From: Bacillota bacterium
GTDB taxonomy: Bacteria; Bacillota; Clostridia; Lachnospirales; Lachnospiraceae
Direction of reading: 5' to 3'
Length of the DNA stretch: 31,203 nt
NCBI GenBank assembly: GCA_023411225.1
Contig: JAEYPA010000056.1
Span: forward strand, 1-31,203
Shown: in pieces, positions 18,648-26,052 of the stretch
Layout: the number at the start of each line of letters is the position of its first letter
Numbering within the stretch: position 1 is the stretch's first letter
Notes under the pieces: generated by a model
The model's database searches: none
What the model saw: only the letters and a program-made list of their open reading frames with translations
Told to the model about the DNA's origin: nothing
Position numbers and translations under genes: made by a program

Positions 18648-19767
18648 TAAACCCATACTAATTTCCAGACCATACATGCCTGATATGTCGGATTTTACGA
18701 AAGAAGCGCAATCCTTATGGGATACAAGATGGCTGACTCATAATGGACCATTGGTATCTGAATTTGAGAAGCAGGTTAGTGCGAAACTCATGGTTAATAA
18801 CGCCGTGGTTTATGCAAATGGACATCTGGCATTGGATGCGGCAATCAGATCTCTTGATCTTACCGGGGAGGTTATAACAACTCCATTTACGTATATATCT
18901 ACCTCCCATGCGATTTCCATGAATGGACTAAAGATTGTTTACTGTGATATTAAGGAAAGCGACGGTACCATGGATGAGGATAAGATCGAGGCACTGATTA
19001 CTGATAAAACCTGTGCGATTGTTCCGGTTCACGTATATGGATTTCCATGTAATTGTAAAAAAATTGAAGAAATTGCAAAGAAGTATAACCTTAAAGTGAT
19101 ATATGATGCCGCCCATGCCTTTGGAGTAAGTGTAGATGGTAAGGGAATCGGAAGTTTTGGAGATATTTCTATGTTTTCATTCCATGCAACAAAGGTATTT
19201 CATACAGTTGAAGGTGGCCTGCTTACCTTTAATGATTCTTCTATGAAAGATAGACTTATCTCAGAGAAGAATTTTGGAATGATTGCTCCGGAAGAGGCTG
19301 ATAAAATAAGCTTAAACGCTAAGATGACAGAATTACATGCAGCTATGGGTATTGCTAATTTAAAGAGCATTGACTGGCAGATTTCTCATCGAAAGGAATT
19401 ACTCTTACACTATAGAGAAAGATTTTCACAGATTAGAGGAATTAGGGTATTTGATTGGGATAAGGAAAATGTGGTTTACAATTATGCCTATTTCCCAATT
19501 ATCATTAATGAGGATGTAGCCGGGGTCAGCAGAGACGTGGTTGCGGAAAAGATGGAAAAGGAATACAACATCTTTGCAAGAAAGTACTTCTTTCCGCTAC
19601 TTAGCGATCTTATTTGCTATAAGAATGACCATGACAGCAAAGATACCCCTATCGCAAAGAAAATGGCTGATTCTGTTATGACACTGCCATTATATGTGGA
19701 TCTTACCCATGAACAGATCGATTATATAGCAGATGCAGTTACTGAAATTATTGAAGGTGTAAAGTAA
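18634..19767 (+). CDS. DegT/DnrJ/EryC1 sugar 4-aminotransferase (PLP)
   Basis: The protein has 377 residues, with a good ribosome binding site (AAGGAG, 18621-18626). Visible family elements are TRWLTHNGP, an ANGHLALDAAI cofactor-binding region, VITTPFTYISTSHAI, VPVHVYGFPC, YDAAHAFGV and SFHATKVFHTVEGG. In the last, Lys187 should hold pyridoxal phosphate. The FHATKxFHTxEGG form is shared with enzymes such as VioA that aminate C4 of dTDP-4-keto sugars, using glutamate as donor. In this operon the likely substrate is dTDP-4-keto-2,6-dideoxyhexose, giving a 4-amino-2,4,6-trideoxy sugar. The alternative is direct amination of dTDP-4-keto-6-deoxyglucose to dTDP-Qui4N or dTDP-Fuc4N. The acyltransferase nearby supports either case. 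Confidence 0.88.
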   Translation: MKKIDKPILISRPYMPDMSDFTKEAQSLWDTRWLTHNGPLVSEFEKQVSAKLMVNNAVVYANGHLALDAAIRSLDLTGEVITTPFTYISTSHAISMNGLKIVYCDIKESDGTMDEDKIEALITDKTCAIVPVHVYGFPCNCKKIEEIAKKYNLKVIYDAAHAFGVSVDGKGIGSFGDISMFSFHATKVFHTVEGGLLTFNDSSMKDRLISEKNFGMIAPEEADKISLNAKMTELHAAMGIANLKSIDWQISHRKELLLHYRERFSQIRGIRVFDWDKENVVYNYAYFPIIINEDVAGVSRDVVAEKMEKEYNIFARKYFFPLLSDLICYKNDHDSKDTPIAKKMADSVMTLPLYVDLTHEQIDYIADAVTEIIEGVK

Positions 19768-19771
19768 TATC

Positions 19772-20212
19772 ATGAACATGAAAAGAAAAATAATTGAAGT
19801 ATTCTTTACAAAGCAATTTTTGGTGTTTGTAATGGTTGGGGTAATCAATACATTAAACGGTTTGTTGTTTCCATGGATTTTTTCCCATATTTTAAATGCC
19901 AATATTGCATATGTGATTAGCTATATACCTAGTTTAACAATTTCCTATTTTTTAAATAGTATTTTTACCTTTAAAGACAGGGAATTTGCCTTTTCCAAGT
20001 ATATTAAGTTTGTGGTTTCCTATATACCAAACTTTATTATACAGAATATATGCTTCATCGTAGTATACAATATTTTAGGCATGTCAAATATCGTTGCCAT
20101 TATTATTGCATCCGTAATTGGAGTTCCTGTTACCTTCCTTCTTTCAAAATTCTTTGTATTTAAAGGTGCTGAAAAGGAGAATACAACAATTGGGGAGGGG
20201 ACAAATGAGTAA
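19772..20212 (+). CDS. GtrA-family membrane protein (polyprenyl-phosphate sugar translocation)
   Basis: The protein has 146 residues, the typical GtrA length, with four hydrophobic segments. The family signature is visible as FVMVGVINTLNG in helix 1, SYFLNSIFTFKD in the loop after helix 2 and SKFFVFKG at the C-terminus. GtrA/GtcA proteins are thought to help move undecaprenyl-phosphate-linked sugars across the membrane and are needed for teichoic-acid glycosylation in Listeria and Bacillus. The start is 5 bases after the aminotransferase stop with only a weak ribosome binding site (GAAGGTG), so translation is probably coupled. The end overlaps the next gene by 8 bases. Together with the GT2 and YfhO genes it completes a three-component glycosylation module. 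Confidence 0.87.
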   Translation: MNMKRKIIEVFFTKQFLVFVMVGVINTLNGLLFPWIFSHILNANIAYVISYIPSLTISYFLNSIFTFKDREFAFSKYIKFVVSYIPNFIIQNICFIVVYNILGMSNIVAIIIASVIGVPVTFLLSKFFVFKGAEKENTTIGEGTNE

Positions 20213-20822
20213 GTTACTTATTGTTGGCGCAAGAGGACATGCACATTCTGTTTTAGATTGTGCTGTTTCTACAGGAGAATATGACGATTTTGCATTCTTG
20301 GAAGACTATGGATTGAAAGAGGTATTAGGATATCCGGTTCTAGGGAAAATAGATGAGGCTGAAAAATTTATAGAGAATTATAAGAACATCGTAGTTGCAG
20401 TGGGGGATAACGCCTTTCGACTTGACCAGGTAAGACGGCTTAAAGCATTGGGATTCCATCTTCCAATACTGAAACATAGTACGTCTTATGTAAGTCCCTA
20501 TGTAAGCATAGGAGAGGGCAGTGTGTTGCTAGCACAGTCTGTTGTAAATGCCAATGCTGTCATAGGAATGGGTTGCATTATAAATACGGGCGCTAGTGTG
20601 GATCATGACTGCTTTGTAGGTGATGGCGTTCACATCTCAGTGAAATCATCTATTTGTGGCACTGTAAAGGTAGGGGACAAGACCTTTGTTGGTGCTGGCA
20701 CTACGGTAATAGAAAAGCTTACTATTGGTAGTAATGTATTGATTGGTGCTGGATCTCTAGTAATAAGAGACATTAAGGATAACTGTAAGGCATATGGTTG
20801 TCCGGCAAAAACAATAGATTAA
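20205..20822 (+). CDS. PglD/NeuD-type aminosugar N-acyltransferase
   Basis: The protein has 205 residues, starting at ATG 20205 behind GGGGAGGGG (20192-20200). The open frame runs further upstream to 20118, but that part lies over the GtrA gene. The N-terminus shows the PglD-type nucleotide-sugar binding domain (LLIVGARGHAHSV). The C-terminal half is a left-handed beta-helix of hexapeptide repeats (VGDGVHIS, VGAGTTVIE, IGAGSLVI). The catalytic His is expected in GASVDHDCF at His134, matching the PglD active site. Such enzymes acetylate the 4-amino group of nucleotide sugars with acetyl-CoA. The predicted substrate is the dTDP-4-amino sugar made by the aminotransferase two genes upstream. Acetyl rather than another acyl group is the default from family knowledge, not read directly. 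Confidence 0.86.
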   Translation: MSKLLIVGARGHAHSVLDCAVSTGEYDDFAFLEDYGLKEVLGYPVLGKIDEAEKFIENYKNIVVAVGDNAFRLDQVRRLKALGFHLPILKHSTSYVSPYVSIGEGSVLLAQSVVNANAVIGMGCIINTGASVDHDCFVGDGVHISVKSSICGTVKVGDKTFVGAGTTVIEKLTIGSNVLIGAGSLVIRDIKDNCKAYGCPAKTID

Positions 20823-20857
20823 GTAAACAAGAAGCATAAGAATGGAGGAAACAAAGT

Positions 20858-21730
20858 ATGAAAGGAATAGTTTTGGCTGGGGGTCGTGGAACAAGACTGT
20901 ACCCAATGACAAAAGTTGTTTCTAAGCAACTGTTACAAGTATATGATAAACCTCTGATATATTATCCGGTATCAGTATTGCTTTTAGCTAATATTAGGGA
21001 TATTCTTATTATTTCAACAGTAGAGGATACTCCTATCTATGAGCAGTTACTAGGAGATGGTTCAAGACTTGGGGTAAATATTCAATATGCAGTTCAGCCA
21101 GAGCCAAAAGGATTGGCAGAAGCATTCATTATTGGAGAAGAATTCATTGGAAATGATAAAGTATGTTTAATTTTAGGAGATAACGTGTTCCATGGACAGA
21201 ATTTCTCAGAGCTTTTAAGACAGGCTCAGGATTTTGAGACAGGTGGTACTATATTTGGTTATCCGGTAAAAAATCCAACGGAATTTGGTGTGGTAGAATT
21301 TGATGAAGATATGAATGTAATCTCCATTGAAGAGAAACCAGCGAATCCTAAGTCAGATTTTGCAGTTCCTGGACTATATTTCTATGATAATAATGTTATT
21401 GAAATTGCTAAGAATGTGAAACCTTCTGCTAGGGGAGAGATTGAGATAACAGCAGTTAATAATGCATATTTGGAGCAAGGAGATCTTAAAGTAACCATTC
21501 TTGGCCGTGGTATGGCATGGTTAGATACAGGAACTCCTCAGGGATTGTTAAAAGCAGCTGAATATGTAGAGGCAATTCAGTCCAGACAAGGCTACTATAT
21601 TAGTTGTCCGGAGGAGATTGCATGGAGAAGAGGCTTCATAACCTCAGAACAATTAGCAAAATTAGGTGAAGAGCTTCATATGACAGATTATGGTCAGTAT
21701 TTAATCAAACTAGCTACGGTAAATGTGTAG
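20858..21730 (+). CDS. rmlA: Glucose-1-phosphate thymidylyltransferase
   Basis: The protein has 290 residues, the standard RmlA length. The signature GIVLAGGRGTRLYPMT is followed by KQLLQVYDKPLIYYP, LILGDNVFHG, a GVVEFDED segment, EEKPANP and AWLDTGTPQGL. It makes dTDP-glucose and pyrophosphate from dTTP and glucose-1-phosphate in the cytosol and supplies the rest of the operon. The ribosome binding site is TGGAGGAA (20843-20850). Most RmlA enzymes have KQLLPVYDKP; here Pro is replaced by Gln, a small change. It is followed by rmlB after 15 bases. rmlC and rmlD do not follow, unlike in the common rhamnose gene order. Confidence 0.96.
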   Translation: MKGIVLAGGRGTRLYPMTKVVSKQLLQVYDKPLIYYPVSVLLLANIRDILIISTVEDTPIYEQLLGDGSRLGVNIQYAVQPEPKGLAEAFIIGEEFIGNDKVCLILGDNVFHGQNFSELLRQAQDFETGGTIFGYPVKNPTEFGVVEFDEDMNVISIEEKPANPKSDFAVPGLYFYDNNVIEIAKNVKPSARGEIEITAVNNAYLEQGDLKVTILGRGMAWLDTGTPQGLLKAAEYVEAIQSRQGYYISCPEEIAWRRGFITSEQLAKLGEELHMTDYGQYLIKLATVNV

Positions 21731-21745
21731 GAGGAAACAGACAAG

Positions 21746-22795
21746 ATGAAGAATATTTTAGTTACTGGCGGAGCAGGCTTTATTGGCTCAAATTTTGTAC
21801 ATTATTTATTGCAGACTAACAAGGATTGCAATTTGGTAAATGTGGATTGCCTTACGTATGCAGGAAATCTCGAAAATTTAAAAGAGGTTGAGAATAATGA
21901 CAGATATACCTTTGTTAAGGCAGACATCTGTGATAGAAAAAAAATGGAGGAGCTATTTGATCAATATGAGATCGATACAGTAGTTAATTTTGCGGCAGAG
22001 TCTCATGTAGATCGAAGCATAACACATCCTGAGATTTTTGTAGAAACCAATATCAAGGGTACCCAGACACTTTTAGATGTTGCGAAAAATCATTGGAAGA
22101 TAGCTCCTGAAGATAAATATTCCAGAGAATATAAAGCAGGGGTAAAATATCTTCAGGTTTCTACTGATGAGGTATACGGAGCCCTGGGAAAAACAGGTAT
22201 GTTCGAAGAGACCACACCACTTTCTCCAAACAGTCCTTATTCCGCTTCTAAAGCGAGTGCGGATATGATCGTGAGGGCTTATTATGAGACCTTTGGGTTA
22301 CCGATTAATATTACTCGTTGCTCCAATAACTATGGTCCTTATCAATTCCCGGAGAAGTTAATCCCTCTTATGATTAATAATTGTAAGAACAATAAACCGC
22401 TTCCTGTTTATGGGGATGGAATGCAGATTCGTGATTGGCTACATGTATCTGATCATTGTAGTGCCATTTATACTGTCCTTGAGAAAGGAAAGCTGGGAGA
22501 AGTCTATAATATAGGTGGAAATAACGAAAAAGCAAATATTGAAATTGTTAAACTGATTATTCATGCATTAGATAAAGGTGAAGATCTTATTACCTATGTA
22601 AAAGATAGACCTGGTCATGACAGAAGATATGCAATTAATAATCATAAGATTACTACTGAACTTGGTTGGTCACCTGCTTATACCTTTGAGGTAGGTATCA
22701 AGGAAACCATAGAATGGTATCTAGCCAATGAAGCATGGATTGACAGAATTACCTCCGGTGATTACCAAGCTTATTATAAAATGATGTATAAATAG
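21746..22795 (+). CDS. rmlB: dTDP-glucose 4,6-dehydratase
   Basis: The protein has 349 residues. The NAD-binding loop is GGAGFIGSNF, followed by NFAAESHVDRSI, the active-site STDEVYG with the Thr-Asp-Glu triad, and YSASK as the YxxxK. NNYGPYQFPEKLIPLMI and RPGHDRRYAI complete the pattern. The enzyme converts dTDP-glucose to dTDP-4-keto-6-deoxyglucose in the cytosol, the branch point for 6-deoxy sugars. In this operon the product can feed the 2,3-dehydratase at the operon's start or the aminotransferase. The ribosome binding site is TAGGAGGAAA. It is the last gene before a long-loop terminator. Confidence 0.96.
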   Translation: MKNILVTGGAGFIGSNFVHYLLQTNKDCNLVNVDCLTYAGNLENLKEVENNDRYTFVKADICDRKKMEELFDQYEIDTVVNFAAESHVDRSITHPEIFVETNIKGTQTLLDVAKNHWKIAPEDKYSREYKAGVKYLQVSTDEVYGALGKTGMFEETTPLSPNSPYSASKASADMIVRAYYETFGLPINITRCSNNYGPYQFPEKLIPLMINNCKNNKPLPVYGDGMQIRDWLHVSDHCSAIYTVLEKGKLGEVYNIGGNNEKANIEIVKLIIHALDKGEDLITYVKDRPGHDRRYAINNHKITTELGWSPAYTFEVGIKETIEWYLANEAWIDRITSGDYQAYYKMMYK

Positions 22796-22847
22796 TAGTA
22801 TTCTCTATGATAGAGATGATGAAAAAGTAAAGAATATCATATTTTAA

Positions 22848-22919
22848 TGGCTCTATGTCAAGCGTTGTGATGAGAGATGCGTTGCACTAACACCAACATT
22901 GGCATTAGAGCTATTTTTT
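22848..22919 (+). terminator. Probable terminator of the deoxysugar operon, long loop
   Basis: TGGCTCTA (22848-22855) pairs with TAGAGCTA (22906-22913) with one G-U pair, and six T residues follow at 22914-22919. The loop is about 50 bases and may fold internally. A smaller hairpin, TCTCTA-TGA-TAGAGA, sits just upstream at 22802-22816 and shares the same arm sequence. Confidence 0.6.
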
Positions 22920-22978
22920 AACCCTCATTTTATCGATATATAAGTTATTAATAAATATCATACATAGGAGCAGATGTT

Positions 22979-25366
22979 ATGAAATTAAAATATTCTCTTA
23001 TTTCTTTTTGCGTTATCTTGTCTACAATACTATTCATTGGAATTGATATAGGAAATACTTCGATAATAACAGAAGCAGCTACTTATAAAACATACAAAAT
23101 CAGTACCAAAACGAAACCTGTGGATAAGAAGTATACCAAGAGTAAGAATTATAATTCCAATACGAAACATTATTATATGCTAAAGTCCTATCTGGAAAAA
23201 TTGGAGAAGAATGGTGGGGGAACACTTGTGTTAGAAAAAGGGGTATATAAAATTACCAATACTCTCTGTATTCCTTCTAATGTAACAGTAAGATTACGTA
23301 AAGGGGCCGTTCTTAAGAAAATCAGCTCTACTAAGGCAAAAAGCTTGAAGGCTTCTAATTATCTATTTTATATTGTGGCACCAAGTAAAGAAAGCAAGAA
23401 AAATGCTTCTGCCGGTTATAAAGGCTCTCATAATGTCTCTATTATAGGAGAAACCGGTGCCACTATTGATTTGGGGGGCAGCAGTTCTACGGCTATTTTT
23501 ATGGCTCATAATAATAAAATCTCTGTACAGGGAATCACCTTTGCCAATGCAACAGGGAATACTTATATTATTACAGTAAATGGCTGCAGCAACGTTAAGA
23601 TACATAATTGTAGTTTTAGTGGTAATAAATCAAAAACCACTGGAGTTCTACTGGATATTCCGGCTAAAGGGAAGAAACAAACGAAATTATGGGTTAAGCA
23701 TGACAACACTGTAAATAAGGACATCAGCATTACGGGATGTACCTTTAATAGCCTCAATAGAGGAATTGCCAGTGTACGTTTTGTAAAGAATGTATATTTT
23801 AAAAATATTGTAATCAGCAATAACACCTTTAATAATTTTGGAAGTGATGTAATTCGTGCTCTTAACTGGGATGCACCTTCCTTCCTAAACAATAAATTTA
23901 GTAATGTGGGTACAGGTGGTAAGATTATACATGGAATGACAGAATTTAATCGTGGAATCTACCTAGGGGGTGTAAGGAATCCTATTGTAACAGGTAATAA
24001 CTTTGAGAAGGTACCACAGCCTATAATGGCAATAGCAGTGGCAAATTCAGATAGAGAGTTAAAAAAGAAAAATCCTAAGACTAGCAACAGCATTACTAAG
24101 TCTCAGATAGAAAATATGTACAAGAAAAATAGTTGTAAGACTTGTGTACTTCCTTATGTGAGAATATATAATAATGCACAAACAAAACATACCAATTATT
24201 ATTTTTATGAGGGTGCTAATAAGACGTATACTGTAAATCCACAAATGATTCCTTATATGCTTGATAATATGGTGTCAGGTAGCTATAACAGTAATACAAG
24301 ACAGTTCTATATGCTACAGTCTTATCTGAACCAGATAGAGGCAAATGGAGGGGGAACCTTGGTGCTTACAGCTGGAGTATATACTTTGTCCGCTGAATTG
24401 CTAGTTGGCTCTAACACTACTATCAGATTAATGGAAGGTGCAACTGTCCGATATAGTAAATATACGAAGGATGGATTTAAGTGGACTACGGGCTTATTCT
24501 CCCTTGTTTCCCCAAGAGGATATTATTCCAATTCCAAGTATTCTGCTTATAACGGTGCCAAAAATATTAGGTTTGTTGGGCCAGAGAATGGGACAGGCGT
24601 GATTGATTTAAATTATAGTGATGTACTGGGAATTATCATGTGCCATAACTATAATGTTACCATTGAACATATAACTTTCAAAAATATGAGGAGTGGCCAT
24701 TTTCTCGAAATGGATGCTTCCAAGAAGGTTGTTGTCAGAAATTGTACCTTTAAAGATCATAAGTCCACTGGTACCTCCAAGGAAGCTATTAACCTGGATA
24801 CACCAGATAAGAATACGGGTGGCTTCGTCCGAAGATGGACTAATTATGATAAAACCCCTAATAATGATGTTCTGATTACCAATAATGTATTCAGTCATCT
24901 GGAGTCAGCAATTGGAAGTCACTACTATACGGATAAAGATTGGCATACCAACATAAGGATTACCAATAATACGATTAATAGTATCTCTAATTACCCAATT
25001 AAGGTCATGCAGTGGAATGGAGTGATTATAAGTGGTAACACGTTTACCAATATAGGTCTTCAAAGGACAGACGCTGTGATTAACGCCATCTGTATGGAAG
25101 GTGTAAAGAATTCAAAGATTTATGGTAATGTTCTATATAAATGTAATGGCTTTGTCCGCATACGTGTACGTCAGATGGTGAATTCTTCTGTGCTAAAGGG
25201 ATATCCAATTCCAAGAAATTTGGTGACTCTTGCTCAAATACAGCAGATGATTACGGAAAACAAATTGACAGATGTGAAAGCAAACTATGTTTCCTATACC
25301 AATGTATTGAATGCAAAAAGTAGTGAAATAAAGAGGTATTATGTAATTAATTTATCTGCATTATAA
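22979..25366 (+). CDS. Secreted two-unit right-handed parallel beta-helix protein
   Basis: The protein has 795 residues. An N-terminal signal peptide (basic start, hydrophobic core about 8-25) probably ends near ITEAAT, residues 32-36. The rest has the look of a pectate-lyase-like parallel beta-helix: NGGGTLVLEKGVY, then many short turns of the type ITGCTFNS, ITNNVFSHL and ISGNTFTNI. The chain is two copies of one unit, beginning at residues 58 and 436. Such folds bind or cleave polysaccharides, including by eliminative lysis. No catalytic set can be assigned here, so no enzyme activity is claimed. The ribosome binding site is TAGGAG (22965-22970). Its place between glycosylation and export genes suggests a cell-surface role on the same polymer, but this is inference. 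Confidence 0.82.
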   Translation: MKLKYSLISFCVILSTILFIGIDIGNTSIITEAATYKTYKISTKTKPVDKKYTKSKNYNSNTKHYYMLKSYLEKLEKNGGGTLVLEKGVYKITNTLCIPSNVTVRLRKGAVLKKISSTKAKSLKASNYLFYIVAPSKESKKNASAGYKGSHNVSIIGETGATIDLGGSSSTAIFMAHNNKISVQGITFANATGNTYIITVNGCSNVKIHNCSFSGNKSKTTGVLLDIPAKGKKQTKLWVKHDNTVNKDISITGCTFNSLNRGIASVRFVKNVYFKNIVISNNTFNNFGSDVIRALNWDAPSFLNNKFSNVGTGGKIIHGMTEFNRGIYLGGVRNPIVTGNNFEKVPQPIMAIAVANSDRELKKKNPKTSNSITKSQIENMYKKNSCKTCVLPYVRIYNNAQTKHTNYYFYEGANKTYTVNPQMIPYMLDNMVSGSYNSNTRQFYMLQSYLNQIEANGGGTLVLTAGVYTLSAELLVGSNTTIRLMEGATVRYSKYTKDGFKWTTGLFSLVSPRGYYSNSKYSAYNGAKNIRFVGPENGTGVIDLNYSDVLGIIMCHNYNVTIEHITFKNMRSGHFLEMDASKKVVVRNCTFKDHKSTGTSKEAINLDTPDKNTGGFVRRWTNYDKTPNNDVLITNNVFSHLESAIGSHYYTDKDWHTNIRITNNTINSISNYPIKVMQWNGVIISGNTFTNIGLQRTDAVINAICMEGVKNSKIYGNVLYKCNGFVRIRVRQMVNSSVLKGYPIPRNLVTLAQIQQMITENKLTDVKANYVSYTNVLNAKSSEIKRYYVINLSAL
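23150..25366 (+). repeat. Internal duplication in the beta-helix gene
   Basis: The protein has two related halves with a period of about 378 residues. YNSNTKHYYMLKSYL (from 23150) returns as YNSNTRQFYMLQSYL (from 24284). NGGGTLVLEKGVY returns as NGGGTLVLTAGVY, followed by VTVRLRKGA and TTIRLMEGA. The halves have diverged considerably, so the duplication is not recent. Confidence 0.75.
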
Positions 25367-25381
25367 GTAATACATAGTATT

Positions 25382-25422
25382 TTGACACTTGTTTGCCTAT
25401 ATGGTAAAATTTTGTCCATATA
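25382..25422 (+). promoter_or_regulatory. Consensus promoter overlapped by a palindromic operator-like site
   Basis: TTGACA (25382-25387), a 17-base spacer and TAAAAT (25405-25410). The -10 box lies inside an inverted repeat: TATATGG (25398-25404) pairs with CCATATA (25416-25422). This is the geometry of a repressor site. No intact gene follows for more than 600 bases. Confidence 0.6.
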
Positions 25423-25516
25423 CACTGGATAATCCAAAATCATTTTTTTAGATAATAGGAGAATCGATGCAGTAGTATCTAGTTTCATTGATACTATTTA
25501 TGTTAATCTGTATTAG

Positions 25517-25699
25517 ACTACAGCCCAAAAGACATGCTACGATATTTTTCCTGCTCGCAGTATCAATTCCGAGACAAAGTTCTTAGTCAATATGGCTGAG
25601 CGTTATGCTCACAAAGGAGTATTTTACTATGATCCGCACGCCAGCTGCCAAAAAGCAAAATTAAAAAAGAATCATGAATTTATCCGTAATCTCCTTTAA
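25517..25699 (+). pseudogene. Probable transposase remnant (IS30-like C-terminal part)
   Basis: A short open frame ends in a stretch (ATG 25592 to stop 25699) reading YAHKGVFYYDPHASCQK followed by LKKNHEFIRNLL. This recalls the end of the DDE core in IS30-type transposases, where a YYCDPY-S-QKG segment is followed by an E-NHE-IR helix. The expected catalytic Glu of that helix is Lys here, and the frame stops soon after. The upstream part of a transposase is not visible and no terminal inverted repeats were found. The identification rests on motif resemblance only. Confidence 0.4.
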
Positions 25700-25931
25700 C
25701 CAGATATATAAGAATACAGACAATAGGGCTTTAGGTAGATTATATGCCAGGTAAGAAGATAATTTCACAAGAAGAGTTCGATACATTTATAAATTACTGT
25801 TTAAGTGGGAAGGATTTATATGTGAAATACCGCAATGCACATTCATGTATTACCAACAGATTAAGTTCTGATGGAAGATAATGTCCACTAGCAATATAGG
25901 TTTTGTACTACAGCTCCTCTATGGAAAGACG

Positions 25932-25960
25932 TTGACTTATATATTTAGTGATGTTATAAT
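25932..25960 (+). promoter_or_regulatory. Strong extended -10 promoter for the ABC exporter pair
   Basis: TTGACT (25932-25937, 5 of 6), a 17-base spacer and a perfect TATAAT (25955-25960) preceded by TGT. The predicted start of transcription is near 25967, giving a leader of about 86 bases to ATG 26053. Confidence 0.75.
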
Positions 25961-26036
25961 GCAACATGTGATAAAATGGGCGTTATTAAGGGATGAGGTA
26001 TTTAGTCAGATAGAAAATAGTTGACAAGCTATTTAT

Positions 26037-26043
26037 GGAAAGG
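26037..26043 (+). promoter_or_regulatory. Ribosome binding site fixing the exporter permease start
   Basis: GGAAAGG at 26037-26043 lies 9 bases before ATG 26053. The earlier in-frame ATG at 26035 has no purine-rich site upstream, so 26053 is preferred. Confidence 0.6.
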
Positions 26044-26052
26044 TATGAAACA

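Larger units (their letters stand above)
25367..26052. other. Intergenic region of 686 bases with promoters and gene remnants
   Basis: No intact gene is seen. From left to right it holds a consensus promoter with an overlapping palindrome, a 9-bp hairpin (25471-25498), a probable transposase remnant, a 45-codon open frame (25744-25881) without a good ribosome binding site, and a second strong promoter that serves the ABC exporter pair. Confidence 0.7.

Noticed and set aside
20118..20204. Longer N-terminus for the PglD-type acyltransferase
   Set aside because: The extra residues are an out-of-frame reading of the GtrA gene; the family fold begins at ATG 20205.
25744..25881. A 45-codon open frame in the intergenic region
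   Set aside because: There is no convincing ribosome binding site, family resemblance or neighbour coupling; it could be a remnant.
26021..26049. TTGACA with TATGAA as a promoter of the exporter permease
   Set aside because: Transcription would begin at or after the start codon; the promoter at 25932-25960 fits better.
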